From Nitrospira sp. BO4 (GTDB lineage Bacteria > Nitrospirota > Nitrospiria > Nitrospirales > Nitrospiraceae): 64,000 bases of DNA. The stretch is from the NCBI GenBank assembly GCA_030144965.1, contig JAMPUU010000017.1, positions 620,001-684,000 on the forward strand, given 5' to 3'. Positions 8,530 to 17,373 of the stretch are shown piece by piece (the stretch's first letter is position 1; every line of letters starts with the position of its first letter). The translations under genes and the position numbers were made by a program. A model generated the notes under the pieces. That model was not told the DNA's origin, did not search any database, and saw only the letters and a program-made list of their open reading frames with translations.

Positions 8530-9816
8530 TCAATTATCTGCGCTGGTCGGATCGGAAGCAGGTGGATTCAGCGCGCGTAATTCCAACCCTTCTATTTCCT
8601 GAATCGTCTTTCCCGCAATTCCCTGCAGGTCTCCATACATCCCGGCCGTGGCCTGCATCACACGATCAATCTGCTCTTCTCGTTTGGCCCATTGTTTGAT
8701 GATCGCCTTCCTCTCCTTATCGAGATCCTCCTGCATGGTGGAGAAGGCTTCGACGATCGCTTCAACCCGATGCCGGAAACGCGGTCCCGTTAGATACTGA
8801 TAGATCATCTCGGTCTTGGTCTGCTGCCCTTCCGATGCTTGGCGCGCTGAGGCGACTTCGATCAGGGTATGACGGAGGGTGTACGCCAGCGGAAGCACGG
8901 TCTTTGGATGTGTCACCCATACATTCTCGACCACTCCGAATGTTTCTACCTCTTTAGGAAGCGAGTGACTCACGATGACCGCGATCTCCGCTTTGGCAGC
9001 CCGTTGATCTTCTCGTAGCTTGGCAAGCCAGCCGTCACTCCAATTCTTGGTCCGTTTCGATTCCCAGATGATCGTGCCGCACGGCTGCCCGCTCGATCCC
9101 ACGACACGCTGAAGCGCGTCCCCACCGTATTCACCTTTGGGTACGGGCTCAATCGTATCCCGAGGGAACTTGGCCCGGAGCAACGCTTCCAACTCCAATT
9201 CCTGCACCTCGCCCTGAAGCTGCTGCGAGCCCTGTTCGGCCTTTCGTTTGAGATCCTCAATCTGCTTTTGCATCGAAGCGATCGTTTGCTCTGCCTCCAT
9301 CACCTTGAGCTTGAGACTTTCCTCCGCTTCTTTCTTGGCCTGCTCTCTCGTCACGGCGAGTCCTTCCTGGACTCGCGTTTCGATTGTCAGTTCCAGTTCA
9401 CGTTTAGCATCGTCCAGCTCTCGCTGTTTCCTGATCAGGTCGGCCTGTACCTTCTGCGCCTCAGCCAGTTTCGTGTCGCGCTGCCTCAGAATGTCATTCA
9501 GCTCAGCAACTTCTTTGGCCTTCTGGTCGAGGTCGTTTTGTAAAGCGAGCTTGGCCTTCTTCCCTTCTTCAACCGCAATCTTGCCTCGCTCAAGCTTGAG
9601 TTTCTCAGCCACCTGTTCATCGAGTGCCTGCTGCGCCTTGGATAGGGCTTCTTCCCGCTCCCGTAGGACGGTATCGCGTTTTTCCACATCGGCATCCTTC
9701 TGAGCAAGGCGCTTTTCGTAATCGCGGCGTGTGGATTCGATCAGCGGAGCAGCAAGGGACTCAGTCAGCTTGATTTCCGTTTTACAGGAGGGGCAGATGA
9801 TGGTTGGCTCGCTCAT
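8530..9816 (-). CDS. DUF2130 protein: zinc-finger-like N-terminus, long coiled coil, nuclease-like C-domain
   Basis: Predicted 428 residues. The N-terminus has a CPSCKTEI knuckle, followed by a long charged coiled coil (about 25-215) rich in E, K, R and Q. The C-terminal part has GGDALQRVV, then CGTIIWESKRTKNW, a spacing that resembles the D...ExK pattern of restriction-endonuclease-like folds known from DUF2130. The biological role of the family is not settled; DNA cleavage or binding is inference. It is convergent with the hybrid kinase gene with 50 bases between stops, and stands alone between the signalling genes and the flagellar locus. Confidence 0.8.
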   Translation of the reverse strand: MSEPTIICPSCKTEIKLTESLAAPLIESTRRDYEKRLAQKDADVEKRDTVLREREEALSKAQQALDEQVAEKLKLERGKIAVEEGKKAKLALQNDLDQKAKEVAELNDILRQRDTKLAEAQKVQADLIRKQRELDDAKRELELTIETRVQEGLAVTREQAKKEAEESLKLKVMEAEQTIASMQKQIEDLKRKAEQGSQQLQGEVQELELEALLRAKFPRDTIEPVPKGEYGGDALQRVVGSSGQPCGTIIWESKRTKNWSDGWLAKLREDQRAAKAEIAVIVSHSLPKEVETFGVVENVWVTHPKTVLPLAYTLRHTLIEVASARQASEGQQTKTEMIYQYLTGPRFRHRVEAIVEAFSTMQEDLDKERKAIIKQWAKREEQIDRVMQATAGMYGDLQGIAGKTIQEIEGLELRALNPPASDPTSADN

Positions 9817-10120
9817 ACTGAATTCGCCCTCAGTGTATCCTCAATCGACCAACTGCCGCAGTGGTCAGGTGAATTCTTATTCGACGTGCGTGTTGTGTGA
9901 GCAAGTTCCCACACCCTTGCCTACCTTTAAGGCCGGCGAATTGACCTAAAACTGGCGAAAAGGCTTACCGGTTTTTGCTGGAGAAAGCAATCGGCTCTGA
10001 GACGGGCAAATCAAGTGGAGGGGAAACCCTCGGTGTCAGGAGATCGGAAACTGCCATGATCACGGGGAGAAACGCTTTGGCTGGCAGCGTGTCAGAAGAG
10101 TCAGAGTGGGTGCTTATTCG
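9817..10120. other. Intergenic gap, 304 bases
   Basis: Lies between the start of the DUF2130 gene and the end of fliW. No convincing gene, RNA or strong terminator was seen. It should contain the promoter of the DUF2130 gene, but no clear -35/-10 pair could be picked out. Confidence 0.5.
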
Positions 10121-10609
10121 CTAGACCCGACATTCGGCGGCAACGCCGGCCTGCGTCGTTTCCGGTGTCGGACGCTCTGAGATCGGAAACAACGGGTGTC
10201 TGGTGGGATATTCCTCTGAAAGAACCAGCTGCTTCCCGAGTTTGGTCTTCTGGCTCATGACGAGCGGGCCTCGCAGATTGGCCGTGATCCGACCCGGATC
10301 GTCCGACGGAATCGTTAGGACTACAACCAGCGCAAGGTCCTCGCCTTCTTCACCTTTGATTTCGGCCAAGGCATCGACAGGAACATCCACGTGATAGTCG
10401 GAATAGAACGTGGTTGGATCCAGGATGACGAAGGCCAGCCCCGGTTCTTCAACCGACTGAAGCCACCGGAACGGGGCTTCGGTATCATGATCCAACATCA
10501 CGTACCGTTGTTGGTCAGGGAAACCAAGGAGCCCGGAAGGAAAGCGTATGACGCTTTCGTCAGGAACCTCGAACGATCCAAAGCGGGTCGATGTGCACTT
10601 CACAGGCAT
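10121..10609 (-). CDS. fliW: Flagellar assembly factor FliW
   Basis: Predicted 162-residue FliW. Family features are the opening TSTRFGSFEVPDESVIRFPSG and the segment GFPDQQRYVMLDHDTEAPFRWLQS, followed by AFVILDP. FliW binds CsrA allosterically and is titrated by unexported flagellin, so flagellin translation follows export. It starts 4 bases after the csrA stop and must be cotranscribed with it. No flagellin gene is in the window, so the expected target is elsewhere. Confidence 0.95.
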   Translation of the reverse strand: MPVKCTSTRFGSFEVPDESVIRFPSGLLGFPDQQRYVMLDHDTEAPFRWLQSVEEPGLAFVILDPTTFYSDYHVDVPVDALAEIKGEEGEDLALVVVLTIPSDDPGRITANLRGPLVMSQKTKLGKQLVLSEEYPTRHPLFPISERPTPETTQAGVAAECRV

Positions 10610-10613
10610 ATCC

Positions 10614-10859
10614 TCACGAGGCGATTCGGCGTTTTGCAGGAATCAATCGGCGAAACGCGTCGAGCGGCACGGCTTGAGTCTTTGCCGCCAATCGATTTTC
10701 GTCTTGAATCCTTGCATAGACTTCTTCCCGATGAACCGCAACCTCCCGCGGCGCTTCGATGCCGAGACGGACTTGTCCGCTTTTCAAACCAAGCACGACC
10801 ACGCGGATATCGGGACCGATCGTGACACTTTCTCCACACCGTCGTGTGAGTACCAGCAT
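10614..10859 (-). CDS. csrA: Carbon storage regulator CsrA (translation regulator)
   Basis: Predicted 81 residues beginning [20 protein letters not shown], the standard CsrA N-terminus, with [18 protein letters not shown], which carries the RNA-contacting GIEAP and VHREE residues. The C-terminal tail is longer than in short enteric forms, as expected of CsrA that pairs with FliW. CsrA blocks translation of target mRNAs such as flagellin by binding GGA in the leader. A FliA-type promoter lies 38 bases upstream, giving a csrA-fliW unit distinct from the flgMNKL unit. Confidence 0.96.
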   Translation of the reverse strand: MLVLTRRCGESVTIGPDIRVVVLGLKSGQVRLGIEAPREVAVHREEVYARIQDENRLAAKTQAVPLDAFRRLIPAKRRIAS

Positions 10860-10896
10860 ACCAGCCTTCCATGGCGCGAGATACGAGTCCTCACCC

Positions 10897-10924
10897 TTAT
10901 CGGCCTACCGGGACGGAAACTTGA
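10897..10924 (-). promoter_or_regulatory. Candidate FliA (sigma-28) promoter of csrA-fliW
   Basis: On the minus strand, TCAAGTTT, 12 bases, then GCCGATAA: the best match of the four in the window. It sits 38 bases before the csrA ATG and inside the flgL-csrA gap. Confidence 0.7.
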
Positions 10925-10999
10925 TGTCGCAAAGAGCAGACTCAATATATTGAAATGACTTCCAGAACGTCGTCGGCATCATGCCTGTCCGTTCCCTGC

Positions 11000-12763
11000 T
11001 CACAGATAATTCAACAACGAGTTTTCAAATACCTTCGTCAATGTCCTGCTCGCCGCTTCGATCGCAAACTGTTGCAGAGTCAAGTCTGAGATGGCTTTGG
11101 CCAGATCGACATCCTCGGTTTGCGAGAGCGATTGGAGGAAGAACCCTTTGGTGTCTTCAAGCTGCGCGGCGCTTGTGGTCAGACGATTGGATGTTGCGCC
11201 TACTTCTCCCTGAACCGCTGCCATCTGCGACACCCCACGATTCAGGTCGCCCAGGGCCTCGGTGATGCCCTGCCCGTCATTGCCGCGCAATGCGCTGATC
11301 AGCTGTTTGACCCCCGCGAATATATCCACCCCACCCGAAGTGAAAGCCCGATCGCCGGCAACGTTGGTCGGCACAGTCTGGCCGGTTCCGATTTCGATGG
11401 CATGGCTTCCTGCGTCTCCTTGGTACTGTAAGCCCGAGACGATGGAGAACAGATCGCCGTTTGCCGGCGCCCCTGTCCCGTTGCTGAGCGTCACCCGGAT
11501 GCCGTCGAAGCTGATCTCGCTTCCTGAGGCATACGTCTGGTTGGTAAGGATGTTCCTCGGCGACACATTGAAGGAGAAGGTATCGCCGGTTTGAGGCCCT
11601 CCTTGCTGGCCGTTTGCCAGCACGACACGCAATCCGGCAAATGAAATCGACTCGCCCGACACATACGTGTTGCCGGACGACAGAGTGGTGCTGGTCGTCT
11701 GGTCGATCACCGAGTACTGTGTCGAGGACGTAAACTGAATTTGATAGTCGTGCAATGTGAGGCCCGGCGCATTCACCATTCCGGCGTTCTGCACAGCGGC
11801 GCCACCGGTGTTGGATGAGCCGCGCGTTGCGGTCACGGGAGCCGTCACGTTCAGCACATCGTAGGTCGTCGCTGACGTGAACCGGATCAGATAATCGTCC
11901 AGGGTGGCGGCGTTTTCATCCACGACTCGCCCGTGTCCGGCCACAGCCCCGCCTGTGTTGCCGGCGGCAGATGCGACGGTGGCGGTGAGTGCGAACGGCG
12001 TACCGCCGGTTGTCTCGCTGCCACCCGTGAGTCCAAGTGTGGTTCGGGCCGGGCCTCCGGTTACACGCACCGCGGACTGCGAACCGTTCGAATCGGATGC
12101 GATGACGAGATGATCGCCGTCAAACGTGACGGTCACGCTCTTCCCGGCATTGGCCAGAGCCGTATCGGCGTTGATGCGGCTTTGCAGGCGTGCCGCAAGT
12201 TGGGTTCCGGACAAAGATTCCGTCCCGGATGTCAGATCGATCGTGCCCGACGTGGCCCCGTCCACCGTCACGCTGAGAGCATCGTTGGTGCCGTTTGTCA
12301 GCGTCACGGGTGTCGTCAAGGCAAGTCCGGTTACCCGTCCATGCGTGCTGGTGCCGGTGAAGATCGGCTGGTCGTTCAGCACGGTATTGGCCGACTGTTG
12401 GAGTTGCGCGAATAATTGTCGCACTTCTTTGGCGCCGATGGTCCGCTCCACCGCACCGTTCGAATCGTTGCGAAACTGTACCGCGAGCTGCTGCACACGG
12501 GACAGCGAGTTCATCGCTTGACTGAGGGCGTTGTCTGAAAGATCCAGCCTGGTCTGTCCAAATTGGATATTTCGTCCCCGTTGCTCGATCACGGCAAGCG
12601 AGGCCTTGTCCAACGCGATGTGATTGAACGCGCTGGGATCATCGGACGGTTGGCGCACCTGCTTACCGGTCGACACCTGCTGCTGCAGTTCCAGCATTCT
12701 CGCGCGTGAGCGGGTCAGATTATTTGTGAGCACGCCGAAGGTCTGTAGCTCTGTCACCCGCAT
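11000..12763 (-). CDS. flgL: Flagellar hook-associated protein 3 (hook-filament junction)
   Basis: Predicted 587 residues, about twice the enteric FlgL. The flagellin-like N-terminus (MRVTELQTFGVLTNNLTRSR) and the C-terminus (LTLQQFAIEAASRTLTKVFENSLLNYL) that form the coiled-coil core are intact. The extra length is central: a Flagellin-IN-like module at about 158-248 and two short DY-x-I-x-FTS units at about 289-306 and 338-358. The ATG at 12763 has GAGGATT before it; upstream in-frame sequence is unlikely protein. It follows flgK directly. FlgL joins the hook to the filament outside the cell. Confidence 0.93.
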   Translation of the reverse strand: MRVTELQTFGVLTNNLTRSRARMLELQQQVSTGKQVRQPSDDPSAFNHIALDKASLAVIEQRGRNIQFGQTRLDLSDNALSQAMNSLSRVQQLAVQFRNDSNGAVERTIGAKEVRQLFAQLQQSANTVLNDQPIFTGTSTHGRVTGLALTTPVTLTNGTNDALSVTVDGATSGTIDLTSGTESLSGTQLAARLQSRINADTALANAGKSVTVTFDGDHLVIASDSNGSQSAVRVTGGPARTTLGLTGGSETTGGTPFALTATVASAAGNTGGAVAGHGRVVDENAATLDDYLIRFTSATTYDVLNVTAPVTATRGSSNTGGAAVQNAGMVNAPGLTLHDYQIQFTSSTQYSVIDQTTSTTLSSGNTYVSGESISFAGLRVVLANGQQGGPQTGDTFSFNVSPRNILTNQTYASGSEISFDGIRVTLSNGTGAPANGDLFSIVSGLQYQGDAGSHAIEIGTGQTVPTNVAGDRAFTSGGVDIFAGVKQLISALRGNDGQGITEALGDLNRGVSQMAAVQGEVGATSNRLTTSAAQLEDTKGFFLQSLSQTEDVDLAKAISDLTLQQFAIEAASRTLTKVFENSLLNYL

Positions 12764-12776
12764 AGAATCCTCGATG

Positions 12777-14804
12777 CTAGGGTTTGATCGCCAACAGCGT
12801 TTGGAACATCTCATCGGTGAGACGCACAAGGCGCGACGCGGCTTCGAATCCTCGTTGGAACTTGATGAGGTTCACCAATTCTTCGTCGAGGGACACGCCG
12901 GATACCTGCGCCCGCAAGGTCTCAATCTGATCCTTCAGAATCTCTTTCGCTTGCAGGTCACGGTCGGCCGTCTGCGCGGAAACACCCAGCTCCGCCGCGA
13001 CGGTCCGATAGGCGTCGTTCAACGTGCCGTCATCCAGACTCGCGAATCGTCGCTGCTGAAGGGCGACCAGCGAAAGGAGATTGGTATTGTTTCCTGGAAT
13101 TCCGGTTCGCGTGGATGAAGCCGCGACGGACGAGGGATTCGTGAGCGCAACCGTCAGATCACGCGCCGCGTGATTGTACGAATCGACTTCGAAGACGTCT
13201 CCGGCCGCCGCCGCGCCGGTCAACGTCACACTCAGACCATCGAACGTAAGGGTCGTCGGGCTAGCGTATGTGCCCGAGGCGGCCGTACTGGTGCCGGCAA
13301 TCAACCCAAGCGAGGTTCGAGCCGTGCCGCCGGTCACGTTGACGGCCGACGAGGCTGTCGTACTGTTCGACGTGATGACCAGGCGATTGGTGGTGGTGTC
13401 ATAGGTGACCGCTACGGTTTTCCCGGCTGCCTGCAGCGTGGCATCTCCATTGATCTTGCTCTGAACTTCCTGCGCGAGGGCCGCACCGGAGGTATACGAT
13501 AGACCCGGACTCGCGGCGCCTGCCAACGTGATCGTCCCGGATGCCACACCATCAACGGACACCGCGAGTGTATCGTTCGTCCCGGTCACGATGGACAGCG
13601 GACTGTTCGCAGAAGGCGCCGTGATCGCCGTGCCGGTATGGTTGCCGCGAATGGTGGCCCCGGTGGTGGCATCCACGATGGAATAGGCGGTCGCCGAGGA
13701 GAAGCGGATCTCGTAGTCATGAAACGTCAGTAGCTCGTTTGCGGTGACTGCACCGCCGTTGATCGCCGCGGCTCCCTGATTGGCCGTCATAGCCCGCGAG
13801 GTCACCGTCGCGGGACCGAAAAAATCTTGTCCCGTCGATCCGTCGAGCCCATACCCTTGTCGATGGATGACGTTCACGGCGTTCGCCAACGTCGCTGCCA
13901 TCCGGTCGAACGAGGTTTCCAAGCCTCGAACCGTGGTGTCGCGAACATCCAACAGGCTACGCAGGCGCCCGTTCGAAATCAGTGCGTCGATGCTCAAGGG
14001 GCGTGTGCCGCCGGTGGAATAGCCGACCGAGAACAGCCCGTCGTTGTCTGGATCTTCGACAGCCGTCAATTCCCGAATCGAGCCGTTCTCCACCAAAACC
14101 TGTCCCCGCGCAGCGAAGACCGTCAGCGCCCCGGTTCCTGACTCCACGGTTGTAATATCGATGCGCGTCGCCAGCTCGTTCAACGCTAATTCACGCTGAT
14201 CCCGTAGATCGTTGGCATTCTGACCCGACACCTCTGCCCTGACGATCTGACTGTTCAGCTCGGCGATTTGCTTCGACAGGCTGTTGACCTCTCCGACCGT
14301 CTGCTTGACTTGGAAATTCAGTGATTGTCGCGACGTGACCAGGTCGGTGGAGACCTGATTGATACTCGACGCCAACTGTTTCGCGTTCGCCAATACGACA
14401 GAGCGGGCCGCCAGCTCACCCGGATTGGTAGACACATCTTGCAGGCCGCTGAAAAAATCATTCATTCGCGCGGCGATACCTTGATTGTTGCTGTCTCCGA
14501 ACAAGTTCTGCAGGCGGAACAACTCGTCTTTCGACGAGGTCAGGCGTCCAAGATCCTGCTGGGAGGTGGTGAGTTGCCGGTTGATGAATTGATCCGTGTA
14601 CCGCCTGATGGACGTGGCCATCACGCCGGTCCCCGCCATGCCGGGCTGTCCGTCCAGCGGAGGCCGCTCGGTGAGCACCGCTTCCTGTCGGGAATATCCC
14701 GGAGTATTCACGTTGGCGACGTTATGTCCGGTGACGGCGAGGGCTTGTTGCGAGGTGGTCAGTGCGCTTCGCGCGATGTCGAAGAGCGACGATAGGCCGA
14801 TCAT
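12777..14804 (-). CDS. flgK: Flagellar hook-associated protein 1
   Basis: Predicted 675 residues. The N-terminus MIGLSSLFDIARSALTTSQQ with ALAVTGHNVANVNTPGYSRQ is the conserved rod-hook protein motif (ANVNTPGYS). The C-terminus has VSLDEELVNLIKFQRGFEAA, the FlgK signature. A central insert at about 408-503 (LAVSVDGVASGTITL to TARTSLGLIAGT) is closely similar to the FlgL module. It forms the first junction zone between hook and filament. It lies 2 bases after flgN and 13 before flgL, so it is in the same operon. Confidence 0.95.
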   Translation of the reverse strand: MIGLSSLFDIARSALTTSQQALAVTGHNVANVNTPGYSRQEAVLTERPPLDGQPGMAGTGVMATSIRRYTDQFINRQLTTSQQDLGRLTSSKDELFRLQNLFGDSNNQGIAARMNDFFSGLQDVSTNPGELAARSVVLANAKQLASSINQVSTDLVTSRQSLNFQVKQTVGEVNSLSKQIAELNSQIVRAEVSGQNANDLRDQRELALNELATRIDITTVESGTGALTVFAARGQVLVENGSIRELTAVEDPDNDGLFSVGYSTGGTRPLSIDALISNGRLRSLLDVRDTTVRGLETSFDRMAATLANAVNVIHRQGYGLDGSTGQDFFGPATVTSRAMTANQGAAAINGGAVTANELLTFHDYEIRFSSATAYSIVDATTGATIRGNHTGTAITAPSANSPLSIVTGTNDTLAVSVDGVASGTITLAGAASPGLSYTSGAALAQEVQSKINGDATLQAAGKTVAVTYDTTTNRLVITSNSTTASSAVNVTGGTARTSLGLIAGTSTAASGTYASPTTLTFDGLSVTLTGAAAAGDVFEVDSYNHAARDLTVALTNPSSVAASSTRTGIPGNNTNLLSLVALQQRRFASLDDGTLNDAYRTVAAELGVSAQTADRDLQAKEILKDQIETLRAQVSGVSLDEELVNLIKFQRGFEAASRLVRLTDEMFQTLLAIKP

Positions 14805-14806
14805 GA

Positions 14807-15319
14807 TTAGCCTTGCTGATGAATGAGTACGTTGACGTGAGACGCGACGAACGATTGCCCGTCGGCGGTATACAGCTCCCGACCCGGCAAGACGGGTGTG
14901 CCGGCCGAAAGAGCTTGATCGACCACACCGCGAATGCCTTCGATGAGCACGACATTCTGTTTGATTTCGTCACGGACGGTTTTGGCTACCGTCATGTAGC
15001 TTCGGTAGCCCTCCCGCAAGTCGTCCGACGCGGCGCTTCGTACCTGGTCGATAAGGTCCTGGATCGATACCCCCTCCGGCAAGCCGTGATGTAACGACAG
15101 TTCTCGAACAAGTTGCTGCCGTTCGTCGGCAAGAGACTGCAGCGACTCCAGAATCGCCAGCCGGCGGCAATTGATGGGGTGAAATTCGGTGATGGCCATC
15201 GTCCGGATGGCGGCTCGTTCTGTGTGAATCGTCTCAAGCAGCTGCAGGCAGGTCGCTTTTTCCTGGTCCAACAAGCGGCAGAGCTGGGTGATCGCCGGCG
15301 AGAACGTAGACGCGGGCAT
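14807..15319 (-). CDS. flgN: FlgN-type export chaperone for FlgK/FlgL
   Basis: Predicted 170 residues, mostly helical and charged, with a central coiled coil (QLLETIHTERAAIRTM, CRRLAILESLQSLADERQQLVREL) typical of FlgN. FlgN keeps the hook-associated proteins soluble and guides them to the export gate. Its place between flgM and flgK is the usual one. Sequence conservation in this family is low, so context carries much of the call. Confidence 0.82.
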   Translation of the reverse strand: MPASTFSPAITQLCRLLDQEKATCLQLLETIHTERAAIRTMAITEFHPINCRRLAILESLQSLADERQQLVRELSLHHGLPEGVSIQDLIDQVRSAASDDLREGYRSYMTVAKTVRDEIKQNVVLIEGIRGVVDQALSAGTPVLPGRELYTADGQSFVASHVNVLIHQQG

Positions 15320-15413
15320 ACAGACTCCTTGTGATCATAGGCGTGCGCTGTGTTCCGCCATCTGTCTCTTTGGACCGAGAGCAGAGTGTGTTCAGACTCT
15401 GGAACGGCGGATG

Positions 15414-15719
15414 CTAGAGCACGGCGTCGGTCAGCACCTGCTTGATGAGCGCGTCTCCAACCGCACGTCCGGAGACATCATACGTGCCGCTATCAAGAGA
15501 GCGTTTGATTCGCTCCACATGTTCCGTCCGCCCAGGGTCAGGTTGATTGGCCAGTTCTCGAATCCGTTGAAGCTCCTTTGCCTGTGCGGAAATCTGAACT
15601 TGATCCTTACCCGCTTGGGTCGGGACAGCCGTTTGTCGAGCACCAGATTTGTCCGCCTCATGAACCCCAAGCAACAGCTTTGCAAGATGATCGACTTTGC
15701 CATGATCTGATATCTGCAT
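15414..15719 (-). CDS. flgM: Anti-sigma-28 factor FlgM
   Basis: Predicted 101 residues. The C-terminal half (DQVQISAQAKELQRIREL, then HVERIKRSLDSGTYDVSGRAVGDALI) is the conserved FlgM region that clamps FliA; the N-terminus looks disordered, as needed for export. ATG at 15719 is chosen, with GGAAGGAG upstream; an in-frame start 24 bases earlier would lack it. A FliA-like promoter lies upstream, overlapping the end of flgJ. Export through the finished hook releases FliA. Confidence 0.88.
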   Translation of the reverse strand: MQISDHGKVDHLAKLLLGVHEADKSGARQTAVPTQAGKDQVQISAQAKELQRIRELANQPDPGRTEHVERIKRSLDSGTYDVSGRAVGDALIKQVLTDAVL

Positions 15720-15796
15720 ATCGCCGCTCCTTCCCCCGCTCACTTCTCCCAGCTACCATCCCCCTAGAATTGTGGACTTTACCCCGGTCGTGCCTC

Positions 15797-15824
15797 TTAT
15801 CGGTTTCTACCCAGAAAAACTTGA
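15797..15824 (-). promoter_or_regulatory. Candidate FliA (sigma-28) promoter of flgM-flgN-flgK-flgL
   Basis: On the minus strand, TCAAGTTT, 12 bases, then ACCGATAA. It overlaps the last codons of flgJ and lies about 78 bases before the flgM ATG. It implies that the anti-sigma factor is autoregulated through FliA. Confidence 0.6.
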
Positions 15825-16193
15825 GTGCCCCATTGGAGCTGATGAGAAATACTTATCCGTATATTCCTGGACCATCTTGGCAATGCCGATCCCTCCGGCT
15901 TCTGCCGCCCGTTTCCCGATCTCTTCATCATAAAATGAGTGGAAGTAGGCCCCTTGCTTATTCGAAATGGTCCCCTCAGGAACCGTTTCCCGCATCACCT
16001 TCAGTAAGTACGAGATAAAATAGGCCTCAAACTGCTGTCCGGCTTTGACCAGCTGCCGGCGTGCTTCAGCGGGGTTTTGCACCTTTTGCGCATTCACCTG
16101 AGGGTCGAGCTGACCGGAGGGGAGAGTGAAACCCGGATCGACATATAATGGTGAAGATGCTACAGAAGGACTGCCTAATGACTCATTATACAT
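15807..16193 (-). CDS. flgJ: FlgJ-type rod-assembly protein, rod-binding domain only
   Basis: Predicted 128 residues. EARRQLVKAGQQFEAYFISYLLKVMRET and the ending YFHSFYDEEIGKRAAEAGGIGIAKMV are the Rod-binding domain found in the N-terminal half of enteric FlgJ. The muramidase domain is absent, so another enzyme must open the peptidoglycan for the rod. The ATG at 16193 is chosen; a TTG 12 bases upstream is possible, and neither has a strong ribosome site. It follows flgI closely. Confidence 0.88.
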   Translation of the reverse strand: MYNESLGSPSVASSPLYVDPGFTLPSGQLDPQVNAQKVQNPAEARRQLVKAGQQFEAYFISYLLKVMRETVPEGTISNKQGAYFHSFYDEEIGKRAAEAGGIGIAKMVQEYTDKYFSSAPMGHSSFSG

Positions 16194-16213
16194 TATATAT
16201 ATCAATCACTTAT

Positions 16214-17371
16214 CTATATTATTTCAAGATTAGCTTGAAGTGCACCAGCCGACCTAAGCGCCGATAGAATGGCCACAAGATCGCGAGGTGTCACCCCCAC
16301 AGAGTTGAGGGCCCGGACAACCTCCCCCAAAGTCACTGTTTCATCGACAACCATCAGACGCGACTCCTGTTCCTTGATTTCAGTCTGCACATCCGGCGTG
16401 ACTGTCGTTTGCCCCGCGGTCGAACCGATAAGCGGCGCCGGCGGCTGGGAGACATTCAAGGTGTTCTTGACCGAGATGGTGAGATTGCCGTGAGAGATCG
16501 CACACGTTGAAATCCGTACATGCTCACCCAACACGACCGTTCCGGTCCGCTCGTTGACGACGACTTTCGCGACGGCATCGACGGCCACATCCAGGCCCTC
16601 GATTGAGGCAATGTATTCGACGACGCGACCGTGGAACTCTGTTGGAATCGTCGCCTTGACATATCCGGCATTGACGGCTGACGCGCTTCCTTTCCCGAAG
16701 GCGCTCTCGATAGCTTCGGAAGTTCTGATGGCGGTGGTAAAGTCGGGCTGCCGCAGCAGGACGGAAACTGTCTCCCACGAATCGATGTTGACGGGCAGCT
16801 CCTTCTCAATGATGGCTCCCCCGGGAACCACACCGGCCGCTTGATGATTCTTCGTGACCGTGGCTCCACCTGCGCCGCCGGTCCCTCCGAGAAACCCACC
16901 GATTGAAACCGGTCCCTGCGCCACCGCAAACACTTGCTGGTTTGCAGCTTTTAACGGCGTCAGCAACAGCGTGCCGCCTTGCAGACTTTTGGCATTCGCC
17001 ATCGACGACACGACGGCATCCAGTGTCATACCCGGCTTGGAGAACGGAGGAAGCTTGGCGGTCACCATGACCGAGGCGATGTTTCTGGTGAGCAACTGAA
17101 TGGGGTCGATGACCAGATTGACGCCCATCTTGTTCAACATGGACATCATCGCCTGAATCGTAAACTGTCCGCCGATGACCCGATCGCCGGTACTATCCAG
17201 CCCGACCACCAGCCCATAGCCGATCAACTGGTTTTCGCGCACGCCTTCGATCGCGCCGATATCCTTGATTCTCACTGCATCGGCGTTTGAAGGAGAGAAC
17301 AGATAGCCTGTCAGGACCAGTAAACATAATAGCGAGTGAGTCCGTGAGCGCATGCGTCGAGTATCCTTCAT
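16214..17371 (-). CDS. flgI: Flagellar P-ring protein FlgI
   Basis: Predicted 385 residues with an N-terminal signal peptide (HSLLCLLVLTGYLFSPSNADA) and the mature start VRIKDIGAIEGVRENQLIGY, followed by GLVVGLDSTGD, the standard FlgI signature. The P ring sits in the peptidoglycan layer as a bushing for the rod. ATG at 17371 is chosen because it follows orf88's stop by two bases and gives a normal signal peptide. Presence of both FlgH and FlgI shows an outer membrane. Confidence 0.96.
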   Translation of the reverse strand: MKDTRRMRSRTHSLLCLLVLTGYLFSPSNADAVRIKDIGAIEGVRENQLIGYGLVVGLDSTGDRVIGGQFTIQAMMSMLNKMGVNLVIDPIQLLTRNIASVMVTAKLPPFSKPGMTLDAVVSSMANAKSLQGGTLLLTPLKAANQQVFAVAQGPVSIGGFLGGTGGAGGATVTKNHQAAGVVPGGAIIEKELPVNIDSWETVSVLLRQPDFTTAIRTSEAIESAFGKGSASAVNAGYVKATIPTEFHGRVVEYIASIEGLDVAVDAVAKVVVNERTGTVVLGEHVRISTCAISHGNLTISVKNTLNVSQPPAPLIGSTAGQTTVTPDVQTEIKEQESRLMVVDETVTLGEVVRALNSVGVTPRDLVAILSALRSAGALQANLEII

Positions 17372-17373
17372 GG

